Part shown: positions 45,705 through 54,925 of the stretch, one piece after another | Numbering within the stretch: position 1 is the stretch's first letter | Layout of the letters: each line of letters begins with the position of its first letter | Notes under the pieces: model-generated | The model's database searches: none | Seen by the model: only the letters and a program-made list of their open reading frames with translations | Told to the model about the DNA's origin: nothing | Translations under genes and position numbers: made by a program | DNA from: Pseudomonas sp. MYb185 | GTDB lineage: Bacteria; Pseudomonadota; Gammaproteobacteria; Pseudomonadales; Pseudomonadaceae | Length of the DNA stretch: 64,000 nt | Direction: 5' to 3' | Assembly: GCF_002979975.1 (NCBI RefSeq) | Contig: NZ_PCQD01000012.1 | Coordinates: 1-64,000 of the forward strand

Positions 45705-46655
45705 TCACAGCTCTTCAGCGCTTGTTGACGAGGCTTTTATAGCCGCCCCTCGCCTGTCCGCAGGCAGTCGCATGGTCTGCAACAGCAGGCTCAGCATGAT
45801 CAGCGGTATGCCCATCCAGCCTGCCGCCGACAGCCATTCTCCGACGATCAATACCGCCAGCAGCACGGCGACCACCGGCTCAAGGAGCGTGATCAGGGTA
45901 GCCGTGCTGGCCGCGATATATCTCAAGCCGTAGCTGAAGCACAGGTAACCGACGAACATCGGAATGCAGGCCATGTATAGCGCCACGCTCGTGTGGGTTG
46001 CCGTAGCAAACAGGTTGTGCCCGGTGACCGCCAGCGTTGGTAGCAGCAGCATGGCGGCAATCCCGAACAGGCTGGCCATGGCCGACTTCGAATCCACACC
46101 CTGCTCGATCATGTGCCTGGCCACCCACGAGTAGGCCGCATAGCTCAGCCCGGCCACCAGTCCCAGCCCCACACCCAGATAAGACAGCAGGGAAGAGGTC
46201 ACGGTTGTCGCTACCGGGCGTTGGCCCAGCGCCAGCAACACGATTCCCGCAGCCCCGAGCACAAAACTGAGGCCCCAGCGCATGGATATCCGCCTCCTGC
46301 TGATAAGACACTCCAGCATGACCGTGAACAGCGGAGCGCTGGCAATGGAGATCACCGTGCCGATGGCGACACCGGACAGCCGCATGGAGCTGTAGAAGGC
46401 CAGCGGATAGATGGCGACCGACAAGCCGCCAAGCAGCAGGCTGCGACGGTGACCAAGCAACAGCGCCTTGTCCCGTAGCAGTTCGCCAAGCGCGTTGATG
46501 ACCAGCAGAACGCCACCCACCCCCATGGCAAACGCGCCTATGGCCAGGGCGCTGACCTCGGGAGCAAAACTGGCGGCGGTACCCGTGGTACCCCATATGA
46601 CACTGGCAGCGATGATGGCGATCACGCCACGGGAATAGGGTTCTAGTCGACGCAT
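45705..46655 (-). CDS. EamA family (DMT) transporter
   Basis: A 316-residue protein with ten predicted helices in two EamA repeats (VIAIIAASVIWGTTGTAASFAPE at the start; GLVAGLSYAAYSWVARHMIEQGV in the second half, with ITLLEPVVAVLLAVLIVGE near the end). Such carriers export amino acids or other metabolites. An AraC gene lies 101 bp upstream in the same orientation and may regulate it. The substrate is unknown. Confidence 0.87.
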   Translation of the reverse strand: MRRLEPYSRGVIAIIAASVIWGTTGTAASFAPEVSALAIGAFAMGVGGVLLVINALGELLRDKALLLGHRRSLLLGGLSVAIYPLAFYSSMRLSGVAIGTVISIASAPLFTVMLECLISRRRISMRWGLSFVLGAAGIVLLALGQRPVATTVTSSLLSYLGVGLGLVAGLSYAAYSWVARHMIEQGVDSKSAMASLFGIAAMLLLPTLAVTGHNLFATATHTSVALYMACIPMFVGYLCFSYGLRYIAASTATLITLLEPVVAVLLAVLIVGEWLSAAGWMGIPLIMLSLLLQTMRLPADRRGAAIKASSTSAEEL

Positions 46656-46756
46656 GTTGTACCTGGCAAAGCGGTCGTTCGCGATACCCGCATTGTATTG
46701 GTCGGAACAGTCGGGCTTTGTGCTGAAAGGACGCTATTTGCTGCTGATCAGACGGA

Positions 46757-47464
46757 TCAGCGGGCGAACCGGGTTGGCGACAGCCCAAAATGGGCAGAGA
46801 AACGCCGGCTGAATGCGGACACATCGGTGTAGCCGACCTGCTCGGCGATCACTTGGACCGGGTAGTCGGTGTGCTGCAGCAACGCCTTGGCCTTGTCCAT
46901 GCGTACCTGGGTCAGGTACTGCATCACCGTAAGCCCCACCTGCTCGCGGAACAGTTTCTTGCATTGTGTTTCACTGAGGCAGGCGATGCTTGCCAGTTGG
47001 TGAATGCCCAGCCTTTCTCCCAGCCGCTCATCGATATAACCCAGCAGCCGACGAATCCTCTGGTCGACCTGGGGCATCAGTCGCTGCTCGGCCAGCAGCA
47101 GTGCAAAGACCTGGAACATCGACTGCTCCAGCCCCGGATTGAGCTGATGCTCCAGCTGCGCTTCGATGAAGTCGAGATAGCGCATCAGCGGTGGGCTGAT
47201 CGAAAACACCGCCGGGCTACTGCCCGCCAGGTTGTCCGGCAGGGTATCCATGTCAGCGACAACGAACCTGGCCTCGGTGTCCGCCGTGAAGTGATGCATT
47301 TGCCCACGTCTGATCAGTACACATTCGCCGGGGGCGACATTGCCGCTATAGGCATCGAATTCGATCTCGATCACACCCCGCAGCGGCAGCACCAGTTGGT
47401 GGAAGTCATGTGCATGGCCATGGCGCTGGCGGCTGTAGGATCGTATGGACAGGTGGTTGGCCAT
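46757..47464 (-). CDS. AraC family transcriptional regulator with cupin sensor
   Basis: A 235-residue regulator: N-terminal cupin (SRQRHGHAHDFHQLVLPLRGVIEIEF) and C-terminal double HTH (GIHQLASIACLSETQCKKLFREQVGLTVMQYLTQVRMDKAKALLQHTDYPVQVIAEQVGYTDVSAFSRRFSAHFGLSPTRF). The start at ATG 47464 gives a compact cupin domain. It points in the same direction as the EamA gene, which it may control, and away from cstA. Confidence 0.87.
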   Translation of the reverse strand: MANHLSIRSYSRQRHGHAHDFHQLVLPLRGVIEIEFDAYSGNVAPGECVLIRRGQMHHFTADTEARFVVADMDTLPDNLAGSSPAVFSISPPLMRYLDFIEAQLEHQLNPGLEQSMFQVFALLLAEQRLMPQVDQRIRRLLGYIDERLGERLGIHQLASIACLSETQCKKLFREQVGLTVMQYLTQVRMDKAKALLQHTDYPVQVIAEQVGYTDVSAFSRRFSAHFGLSPTRFAR

Positions 47465-47713
47465 CGGTGCGTCACTCGCAGGGCGTCCGCGGCATTATAT
47501 ACCCGTCGCCAGCCGCGAACGTCCTCCAGCCCCTCCAACCGCCCAGCACATCATTACGGAAATACCCCCTTTTCCAATCAGTGCACTGCCTGGTCTGCGA
47601 CCATAGGCTAGTATTCAGGGGGCTCGTCCCTTGCTAACGTGACATCTTTTAGCATAACCCCCCATAAAATAGAGCGCTTGACGGGTCTTCACCCATGACA
47701 ACGAGGTTAATAA

Positions 47714-49192
47714 ATGCTCATTTTCTTTGCCAGCCTTGCCATTCTTCTTCTTGGCTACAAGTTCTACAGCCCCTTTGTTGAGAGACAAGCATGTATAGAT
47801 CCTGAAGCCACAACCCCTCAGCAGCGCTTGCATGATGGCGTCGACTACGTACCCATCAGCCCGGTACGGGCGTTTTTGATTCAGTTCCTGAACATTGCCG
47901 GCATCGGTCCCATTTTCGGTCCCATTCTGGGCGCCCTGTATGGCCCGATAGCCCTGGTCTGGATCGTCATCGGCAACGTGGTTGGCGGTGCGGTGCATGA
48001 CTATTTCTCTGGCGTCATGAGTCTCAAGGAAGATGGCAAGAGCCTGCCTGAGATCGCTGGCAACTATTACAACGTGATCTTCAAGGGTTTCATGCTGGTC
48101 TTCACCTGCATGCTGCTGTTCTTTGTCGGCGTGGTTTTCATCATGAGCCCGGCCGGGCTGCTGAGTAACCTTTCCTATTTCGAAGGTACCTTCCTGTCAG
48201 GCAATACCTTCTGGGTACTGGTAATCCTGGCGTACTATTTCTTCGCAACCCTGCTGCCCATCGACAAGATCATTACCAAGCTGTACCCGGCGTTTGGTTT
48301 ACTGATGATCGTCATGACCACCCTGGTTGCCGGGGCGATATTGCTCGAAGCACCCCATCTGCCGCAATTCGGTGATGTGTTTGCCTTTTTCGACGGCCAT
48401 CATGACCATGACTTCCTGGCTCCCAACCCTGATGGACTGCCCATATGGCCGTTGCTGTTCCTGACCATTACCTGTGGCGCCATCAGTGGTTTTCACTCCA
48501 CACAGTCGCCCATGATTGCCCGCTGCCTTACCAATGAGAAATATGCCCGCCCGGTATTCTATGGCGCGATGATGTGCGAAGGCATCGTGGCCTGCGTCTG
48601 GGCTACCGCCGGTATTGCCGCTTTCCCTGGCGGCTATGCCGAACTGAAAGGCATGCTGGACATGGGTGGGCCGGGCCTGGTGGTCAATCATATCGCGACC
48701 AGTTATCTGGGTGTTTTCGGTGGGGTCATGGCCATTCTGGCAGTAGCCATCTTCCCGATCACCTCGGGCGACACGGCCTTCCGCTCACTGCGCCTGACGA
48801 TCACCGATGCGTTCAATATCCCCCAGTCCGCCATGCGCAGGCTGGCGCTGGCAGCACCGATACTCGGCGTGGCCTATCTGATGACCTTCCTGGACTTCTC
48901 GTTGATCTGGCGCTACTTCGCGTTTTCCAACATGCTGCTGTCGACCAGCGTATTGTGGCTGGCAACCAAGTACCTGCTGGATAGAGGTACCTTCCACTGG
49001 ATTGCCAGCATCCCAGCGGTGATCGGTACTGCCATTACCGTGTCCTATATCGCCACAGCCGGCATTGGTCTCAACCTGCCTGAGGAATACAGCAAACCGA
49101 TAGGCATCATGATCGCCGTAGTGTGCTTTATCGGATTGGTCATTCAACACAATAAGCGCAATGCCAATGCCTACGCTGGACCGGGCGCCTGA
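47714..49192 (+). CDS. CstA family peptide/pyruvate transporter
   Basis: A 492-residue carbon-starvation (CstA) family membrane protein, with signatures GPIFGPILGALYGPIALVWIVIGNVVGGAVHDYFSG, SGFHSTQSPMIARCL and TSGDTAFRSLRL. E. coli CstA and BtsT (YjiY) import pyruvate and possibly peptides; this shorter form lacks the long C-terminal extension of the 700-residue CstA. GAGG precedes the ATG by 8 nt. A strong terminator follows. The 250 bp upstream hold its promoter and nothing else I recognise. Confidence 0.88.
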   Translation: MLIFFASLAILLLGYKFYSPFVERQACIDPEATTPQQRLHDGVDYVPISPVRAFLIQFLNIAGIGPIFGPILGALYGPIALVWIVIGNVVGGAVHDYFSGVMSLKEDGKSLPEIAGNYYNVIFKGFMLVFTCMLLFFVGVVFIMSPAGLLSNLSYFEGTFLSGNTFWVLVILAYYFFATLLPIDKIITKLYPAFGLLMIVMTTLVAGAILLEAPHLPQFGDVFAFFDGHHDHDFLAPNPDGLPIWPLLFLTITCGAISGFHSTQSPMIARCLTNEKYARPVFYGAMMCEGIVACVWATAGIAAFPGGYAELKGMLDMGGPGLVVNHIATSYLGVFGGVMAILAVAIFPITSGDTAFRSLRLTITDAFNIPQSAMRRLALAAPILGVAYLMTFLDFSLIWRYFAFSNMLLSTSVLWLATKYLLDRGTFHWIASIPAVIGTAITVSYIATAGIGLNLPEEYSKPIGIMIAVVCFIGLVIQHNKRNANAYAGPGA

Positions 49193-49227
49193 TTGATGGC
49201 GCTCCATCGGCAGTCATAACCAGACAC

Positions 49228-49259
49228 GCGGGGCCCCTCAGTGGGCCCCGCCGTGTTTT
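49228..49259 (+). terminator. Rho-independent terminator after cstA-type gene
   Basis: A 9-bp stem GCGGGGCCC/GGGCCCCGC with a CTCAGT loop, followed by CGTGTTTT, 35 bp after the stop. Confidence 0.85.
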
Positions 49260-49291
49260 CCGAGAGTGCCTGTCTCAGGAACCCGACGCTC

Positions 49292-50206
49292 TCAGGACAC
49301 CCCAACGGCTTTCCGCTCCACCGCCCCCGCCTGCCCCACCAACCACTCCAGCGCCTCATCCCAGAACGGCTGCGCCTCGCTGCGGAAATACCCCATATGC
49401 CCTATCGGCGCCTTGCCCTTGGCCGGCTCGATATCGTAGATGGTCTGCGGCGCATTGCGGTAGCCCCTGGCGAAGGCATCCCGTGATTGGGGCGGGGCCC
49501 AGGGGTCGTCGCGGGAGGTAATGAAGGCGCAGGGGGTGCGTACGGCAGCGTAGCGGTCATGCACCTGGGGCATGCTCGGGTCGTCGAAATAGTAGTGGGG
49601 AAACTTGCACCAGCGCTTCCAGTCACGGTAGACACCCCGCGGCAGGTCGTCGCCCATGCCCAGCAGGCTCCAGGCCATGTAGCCTTTCCAGGCAACGATC
49701 GCCGGCATGATGACGTTCCAGAACAGGCGGATCTTGAATGCTTCACTCCTGGGCATCCAGCCGGCCCAGCCAGCGCCAGTGCCAAAGCAGAAGCAGGCGG
49801 TGATCTTGTCATGGTTGGGCAGCATGCCAATGGCGTGACCGCCGAAGGAGTGGCCGATCCAGTACAGCGGCAACGGGTCCTGGCTGAGCAGGTCCACCGC
49901 TGCCGGCAGGTCTTTCTCCGACCAGTCCAGGTAGTCCATCTCGAAGCCTTTCAGCGAAGCGGGCCTGGATTCGCCGGTGCCCCGGTAATCGATGGTCAAT
50001 ACATTGAAGCCCTGCTGCGCCGCGTATTCGGCGAAGCGGCGGTAGAAGCGCTGCGGTACGCCGGTGCCGCCGGCGACCAGCAGGTTACCTTTGGCCTGCC
50101 CATTGGCATGGAAGCGCGTGGCGCCCAGACGGTAACCATCGCGGGCAGTGATGCTGATCTTTTCGGAGCGGATATCTGCCTGGGCAGCGCTTGAGGGGGT
50201 ACTCAT
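49292..50206 (-). CDS. Alpha/beta hydrolase
   Basis: A 304-residue serine hydrolase: nucleophile elbow GHSFGGHAIG, acid in ITSRDDPWAPP and His in IGHMGYFRSE. The N-terminal pattern GYRLGATRFHANGQAKGNLLVAGGTGVPQRFYRRFAEYAAQQGFNVLTIDYRGTGES matches YheT/lysophospholipase-like hydrolases. The ATG at 50206 follows AGGTC; the frame runs to 50266 without an SD. The substrate is unknown. It ends near the cstA terminator in convergent orientation. Confidence 0.85.
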   Translation of the reverse strand: MSTPSSAAQADIRSEKISITARDGYRLGATRFHANGQAKGNLLVAGGTGVPQRFYRRFAEYAAQQGFNVLTIDYRGTGESRPASLKGFEMDYLDWSEKDLPAAVDLLSQDPLPLYWIGHSFGGHAIGMLPNHDKITACFCFGTGAGWAGWMPRSEAFKIRLFWNVIMPAIVAWKGYMAWSLLGMGDDLPRGVYRDWKRWCKFPHYYFDDPSMPQVHDRYAAVRTPCAFITSRDDPWAPPQSRDAFARGYRNAPQTIYDIEPAKGKAPIGHMGYFRSEAQPFWDEALEWLVGQAGAVERKAVGVS

Positions 50207-50315
50207 GACCTGGTTCCGTTTTCTACTGTTGTTGTCGGAGCGCTCGGCCTGCCAGCGGGCCGGCATCTCAAACGATCGTTTGATTCCCCTAAGCTAGAGT
50301 ATCCTTCCATTGCCG

Positions 50316-51686
50316 TCAAACCGGGCAGGCAGGCTCGCCCTCCATAAACAGCACAAATAACGCGTTCGCTCGCCCCGCAACGAAGCCGACCTGCCCACCC
50401 GCGTTCTCCACAATGCCCCGTACGATAGCCAACCCCAGACCAGTCCCGGTGCTGCCCTGACGCCCCTTGCGAAAGCGCTGGAACATGGCCTCCTGCTGTG
50501 CCGCCGGCACCCCCGGGCCCTGATCGGCCACCTCCAGTCGAATGCCATCGGCGCTCCGGCATAGACTGACCTGCACCCTGCCACTGCCGTGCACCAGGGC
50601 ATTGTCCAGCAGGTTGACCAGGACCTCGCGCAACTCATCGGCATTGCCCCGGCACAGCATGCCATCCTCGATACGGGCCCCGATGTCCCGCCCCTGCGCC
50701 TCGAACAACGGCAACAGCGACACCGTGACTTCGCGAGTCAGCCGCGACAGATTGGTGTGTTGTGTCGGCCCGCCACGCTCGGCAGCGCCCTCCTGGCGCG
50801 CCAGCTCCAGCAACTGGCCGACCAGCCGGCGCAGCTGACGCATCTCCGCTTCCAGCACCGGCCAGTCCAGCTCACCGCTGCGGCGGGCATCCTGCAAGCG
50901 CAAATCGAGTACGGTCAGCGGTGTGCGCAGTTCATGGGCGGCATCGGCGATAAAGCGCCGTTCGGCCTCATAGGCATGCGCCAGGCGATCCAGTGCACAG
51001 TTGGCGGCCGCGGCCAGCGGGTGGAACTCACCGGGCAGGCCCTGCAAGGGTATGCGCCGTGTCGGTGCCGCCGGGCCGATACCCTGCGCCAGCCGGGCGG
51101 CACGGCGTACCGGGCGCAGTGTCCAGTTGAGCAACAGCAGGATCAGCAGAATGCACAACAACCCCAGGGGCAGCATCAGCACCAGACTGTGGCGCAGCCG
51201 GTCGAGCAGCAGCTCATCGAGCATGGCGCGCTCGGCCTGGTCATTGCGCGAGACCATCAGGATCGCGCCATCCGGCAGTCGTACCGGGGCATTGATGCTC
51301 GCACCGCCGTAAGGGCTCCAGCGCCACCAGGATGACTCGCGCGACAACAGCGCGGTGCGCAGGCGCCGGGGACGGCTCATGTAATCGGAATAGCCAAGTA
51401 GCTGGCCATCTGGCGCATACAAGGTGTATTCCATCTCGCCGCCGGCGTGATAGCGCGGCAGCCCTTCCAGAGCCTGATCGCTGGTGAAGCCCTCACTGAC
51501 CGCCCTCGCCTGGATCAGCAATACGGCGCGGCGCAGCTCATCCCGCGTGCCGTATATGTGCATGGCGGAAATCCCGAAGCCCAGCACGAATACCAACGAC
51601 AGGGCAATCAAGGTGCGCGCGCGCAGGCTGCGCCCAAGCAGGGACATCACCCTGCCCGTCAGGTTGCTGTCAGCTAGTGATGGCAT
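50316..51686 (-). CDS. Sensor histidine kinase (PfeS/PirS-like)
   Basis: A 456-residue kinase: two membrane helices (about 24-45 and 165-190) around a periplasmic domain of about 120 residues, a HAMP segment (LRPVRRAARLAQG), the H-box FIADAAHELRTPLTVLD, the N-box ELREVLVNLLDNALVHG, and G-boxes VADQGPGVP and GTGLGLAIVRG. All catalytic motifs are intact. It is divergent from the TonB receptor at 51753 and shares its Fur-like box. Its likely partner regulator is encoded beyond that receptor, at 53734-54426. The Met at 51647 is an alternative start. Confidence 0.9.
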   Translation of the reverse strand: MPSLADSNLTGRVMSLLGRSLRARTLIALSLVFVLGFGISAMHIYGTRDELRRAVLLIQARAVSEGFTSDQALEGLPRYHAGGEMEYTLYAPDGQLLGYSDYMSRPRRLRTALLSRESSWWRWSPYGGASINAPVRLPDGAILMVSRNDQAERAMLDELLLDRLRHSLVLMLPLGLLCILLILLLLNWTLRPVRRAARLAQGIGPAAPTRRIPLQGLPGEFHPLAAAANCALDRLAHAYEAERRFIADAAHELRTPLTVLDLRLQDARRSGELDWPVLEAEMRQLRRLVGQLLELARQEGAAERGGPTQHTNLSRLTREVTVSLLPLFEAQGRDIGARIEDGMLCRGNADELREVLVNLLDNALVHGSGRVQVSLCRSADGIRLEVADQGPGVPAAQQEAMFQRFRKGRQGSTGTGLGLAIVRGIVENAGGQVGFVAGRANALFVLFMEGEPACPV

Positions 51687-51704
51687 ATTCGCCGCCGATC
51701 AAAG

Positions 51705-51719
51705 TGAGAATACCTATCA
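51705..51719. promoter_or_regulatory. Fur box candidate upstream of the first TonB receptor
   Basis: TGAGAAT-A-CCTATCA fits the 7-1-7 Fur consensus TGATAAT-N-ATTATCA at 11 of 14 positions. It sits between the divergent kinase (51686) and receptor (51753) starts and could repress both when iron is sufficient. Confidence 0.55.
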
Positions 51720-51752
51720 TTTGTATTTCTTCTTACAGGGAATGACTTGCGC

Positions 51753-53744
51753 ATGCCAGCACAAACCAACTACAGCCACAAGATCTTTTCACCTGCCGCC
51801 CTCGCCCTGGCAATTGCCGCAACGTCGGCGCAGGGTGCCGAACCGAGCGAGGTCGAGACCGTCCAGCTCAGCAATATGGTGGTGACCGCCGCCGGCTACG
51901 AGCAGCAGTTGATCGACGCTCCGGCCTCGATCACGGTGATCGGCAAGGAAGACCTGGAAGGCAAGTACTACCGCGACGTCACCGATGCGCTGCAGGATAT
52001 TCCCGGCGTTTCCATTGAAGGTGGGGCTGGCGGAAAACTGGAAAGCACCAGTATCAATATCCGCGGACTGGGCGAGTCCTATACCCTGTTCCTGATCAAC
52101 GGCAAGCCGCTGGGGGCCTCCACCGAGGCCTACTACAACGGGTTTGGTTCGGCCACGCAGGTCGGCTGGCTGCCGCCGCTGGCGGCGATCGAGCGCATCG
52201 AGGTGATTCGCGGGCCAATGTCCTCGCTGTATGGCTCCAGCGCGCTGGCCGGGGTGATCAATATCATCACCAAGGACGTGGGTGACAAGTGGAGCGGCCG
52301 CCTCAGCTACGACAGGCTGTTCCACGAGGACAGCGACGCCGGCGGCTCACACCAGGCCAACTTCTATCTCAGCGGCCCGTTGGTCGAGGATCGTCTGGGC
52401 CTGACCTTGTTCGGTTCGCAGTACCAGCGCGACGAGGACAGGATCCAGGGCGGCTACACCGACAAGGAACGCATCGACGGCACCGCCAAGCTCAACCTGG
52501 TGCTCAACCAGGCCAACAGCATCGAGCTGGAAGCCGGTCGCGCCGAGCATGACAACGAGCGCACGGAAAAATCCGGCGCGCCCGGCGAGATGAACAATAT
52601 CCGCACCCATTATGGCCTGACCCACAAGCTGGATTGGGGCGACAACGTCGAGACCCGCAGTTTCGCCATCAATGAGAAGGTCGAGATCGAGAACGGCAGC
52701 GTCGAGTCGCAGTACAGCAGCACCCTGGTCAACACCAAGACGGTGCTGCCACTGAGCAACCAGACCCTGACCCTGGGTGCCGAGTACAAATGGGAAACCA
52801 CCGACCACGATGCCAGCCGCTTCTATGGTCGCGCCAACAATCTGGAACTGGAGCGCTGGCAGCGCGCGCTGTTCATCGAGAACGAGTACTACGTCACCGA
52901 TAACCTGTCGATCACCGGTGGGTTGCGTTACGACGAGAACGAACATTATGGCGAGGAGTTGATCCCCCGCCTCTACGGTGTGTATCGCATCACCGACGAG
53001 TGGGTAGTCAAAGGTGGCGTGAGCGGTGGCTACAAGGCACCGACGCTGAAGCAGTCCGATCCCAATATCGTCGAGAACGCTGCCCGCAGCCGCGCCTTCG
53101 ACATGGGCAACGCCGATCTCAAGCCCGAGAGCAGCATCAACTATGAAGCCGGGCTGATGTGGGATGCGGCCAATGGCATCAACTCCGGCGTGACCGTCTA
53201 TTACACCGAGTTCGAGGACCAGATCGGCAAGCGCGTCATCTGCGACACCCGCGATGGCTCCGACCCGGTGTGCGATGTCAATGGCGTTACCCGCGAGTAC
53301 ATCAGCCAGTACATCAACCACGACTCGGCCGAACTGCGTGGGGTCGAGGTGTTCTTCAACGTGCCCCTCGGCCCGGTGCAGCTGAAGACCAACTACACCT
53401 ACTCGGACAGCGAAATCACCGACTCGCAGGACTCGCCGGAAAGCGTCGGCCAGCCATTCAACAACCTGCCCAGGCACATGTTCAACGTCGGCCTGGACTG
53501 GGCGGCTACCGACGCGCTGGGGCTCTGGGCCAAGGCTCGCTACAAGAGCAAGACAGTGGAAGACAGCGAAAGCCGGATCCCGTCCTACACCCTGGTGGAC
53601 ATCGGAGGACTGTACCGGGTCAGCGACAGCTTCGACGTCTATGCCGGCCTGTACAACCTGTTCGACAAGGAAGTCACCGCCGAGGACTACGGCAAGACAC
53701 TGGATGGCAGGCGCCTGAATGTCGGGGTGGCGTTCAATTTCTGA
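51753..53744 (+). CDS. TonB-dependent catecholate siderophore receptor
   Basis: A 663-residue outer-membrane receptor with a signal peptide, a TonB-box region (ETVQLSNMVVTA), a plug domain (about 45-170: DAPASITVIGKEDLEGKYYRDVTDALQDIPGVSIEGG, NIRGLGESYTLFLINGKP, IERIEVIRGPMSSLYGSSALAGVINIITK) and a 22-strand barrel ending in VGVAFNF. The pattern is FepA/CirA-like. The ATG at 51753 has AGGG 12 nt away; a TTG at 51747 has better spacing. Its 3' end overlaps the convergent regulator gene by 11 bp. Confidence 0.92.
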   Translation: MPAQTNYSHKIFSPAALALAIAATSAQGAEPSEVETVQLSNMVVTAAGYEQQLIDAPASITVIGKEDLEGKYYRDVTDALQDIPGVSIEGGAGGKLESTSINIRGLGESYTLFLINGKPLGASTEAYYNGFGSATQVGWLPPLAAIERIEVIRGPMSSLYGSSALAGVINIITKDVGDKWSGRLSYDRLFHEDSDAGGSHQANFYLSGPLVEDRLGLTLFGSQYQRDEDRIQGGYTDKERIDGTAKLNLVLNQANSIELEAGRAEHDNERTEKSGAPGEMNNIRTHYGLTHKLDWGDNVETRSFAINEKVEIENGSVESQYSSTLVNTKTVLPLSNQTLTLGAEYKWETTDHDASRFYGRANNLELERWQRALFIENEYYVTDNLSITGGLRYDENEHYGEELIPRLYGVYRITDEWVVKGGVSGGYKAPTLKQSDPNIVENAARSRAFDMGNADLKPESSINYEAGLMWDAANGINSGVTVYYTEFEDQIGKRVICDTRDGSDPVCDVNGVTREYISQYINHDSAELRGVEVFFNVPLGPVQLKTNYTYSDSEITDSQDSPESVGQPFNNLPRHMFNVGLDWAATDALGLWAKARYKSKTVEDSESRIPSYTLVDIGGLYRVSDSFDVYAGLYNLFDKEVTAEDYGKTLDGRRLNVGVAFNF

Positions 53745-54426
53745 GTGCCTGGGCCGGGCCCGCCAGCCGGTAGCCCAGCCCTCGCAGGGTCTCGATGCCG
53801 CTATCGGCACCGGCTGCCGCCAGTTTGCGCCGCAGCCGCGAGACCAGCGCTTCGATGGCGTTGGGCGTCACGGCCTCACTCAATGAATACAGGCGATCCT
53901 CCAGATGATCCTTGACCACCACCCGGGGCGCGTGGCGCAGCAGTTCCTCCAGCAGCGCCAGCTCGCGCTTGGACAACAGCATCGGGCGCGTGCCGACCAG
54001 CACGTCGCGGCTTTCCCGGAAGAACGACAGGTTGCCCAACTGCAGGCATTTCTCGCTGCGTGGACCGGCGCGGCGCAGTACCGCCCGCAGGCGCGCCTCC
54101 AGCTCGGGCATGGCGAAGGGCTTGAGCAGGTAGTCATCGGCACCGGCATCCAGGCCGGCGACGCGATGGTCCAGGGAATCGTAGGCCGTGAGGATGATGC
54201 AGGGCAGGTCGCTGTTACGCGTCGAGTTACGCGCGGCCAGCACCGACAGCCCGTCCATGTCGGGCAAGCCGAGATCGAGCAGCATGGCGTCGTAGCGACT
54301 CAACCGGAGCATGGCCATGGCCTGCTGGCCGTGTTCGGCCACATCCACCACAAAGCCGCCCCGCTGCAGATGCTTCGACAACAGGTCACGTAACGACGGA
54401 TGGTCTTCAACAACAAGCAACTTCAT
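53734..54426 (-). CDS. OmpR family response regulator (PfeR/PirR-like)
   Basis: A 230-residue regulator: receiver domain (1 to about 115) with the acidic pair VVEDHPS, phosphorylation Asp in MLLDLGLPDMDG, and Lys in LLKPFAMPELEARLRAVLRR, followed by a winged HTH (AVTPNAIEALVSRLRRKLAAAGADSGIETLRGLGYRL). The ATG at 54426 is preferred over a GTG nine bases earlier. It is separated from its presumed kinase by the receptor gene on the opposite strand, and its promoter region contains a Fur-like box shared with the DUF3649 operon. Confidence 0.92.
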   Translation of the reverse strand: MKLLVVEDHPSLRDLLSKHLQRGGFVVDVAEHGQQAMAMLRLSRYDAMLLDLGLPDMDGLSVLAARNSTRNSDLPCIILTAYDSLDHRVAGLDAGADDYLLKPFAMPELEARLRAVLRRAGPRSEKCLQLGNLSFFRESRDVLVGTRPMLLSKRELALLEELLRHAPRVVVKDHLEDRLYSLSEAVTPNAIEALVSRLRRKLAAAGADSGIETLRGLGYRLAGPAQALRN

Positions 54427-54508
54427 GAATTTCACGCGGCCGGGGCCCTGTCAGGCTCCGGTCAGTTGGAACTGGAATAGTCAGATGTAAAGAATGTAAC
54501 AAAATGCA

Positions 54509-54527
54509 TATGATTAGTATTCTTATT
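54509..54527. promoter_or_regulatory. Fur box candidate, regulator / DUF3649 divergent region
   Basis: On the minus strand AATAAGAATACTAATCATA matches the 19-bp Fur consensus GATAATGATAATCATTATC at 13 positions. It lies between the divergent regulator (54426) and DUF3649 (54611) starts. Confidence 0.5.
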
Positions 54528-54610
54528 TGTATATTAGGCAGCTTTGTCGCAACCGCTGAGCATTCAGCTGCAAGCCCGTCCATTGAGTGAAGCCCAGGAA
54601 AAACCCTTCC

Positions 54611-54925
54611 ATGCTCATGTCATACCGCTTTCTTACTGACCTGTCGTCGACCGCGCGCTACCGGCTCGTCATCCTGTCACGGACCCTGCTCGCGATCGTC
54701 GGTGGTTATCTGTTCACCGCCCTGAGCACCGCCAGCCTGGCTCTTGCCCTGCCGCTGCCCCGGACACAGGCGGTGCTGACCGCAACCCAGCTGTCCTTTG
54801 CCCTGTACTGCGCCCTGATCATCTGGGCCTATGCCGCCTCCACTGCCCGTCGCGCCTGGCTGGTCACGGCGGTACTCTGCGCAGTACCGGCCGCCCATCT
54901 GCTGCTCAGCGGAGCCCTGTCATGA
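54611..54925 (+). CDS. DUF3649 membrane protein (iron-uptake associated)
   Basis: A 104-residue protein with three predicted membrane helices (VILSRTLLAIVGGYLFTALSTASLALALPLP, LSFALYCALIIWAYAAST, AWLVTAVLCAVPAAHLLLSG), matching DUF3649. This family accompanies PepSY-domain reductases in siderophore loci. AGGAAAA precedes the ATG at 54611; other starts are at 54587 (GTG) and 54617. Its stop overlaps the next start by ATGA. Confidence 0.82.
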   Translation: MLMSYRFLTDLSSTARYRLVILSRTLLAIVGGYLFTALSTASLALALPLPRTQAVLTATQLSFALYCALIIWAYAASTARRAWLVTAVLCAVPAAHLLLSGALS

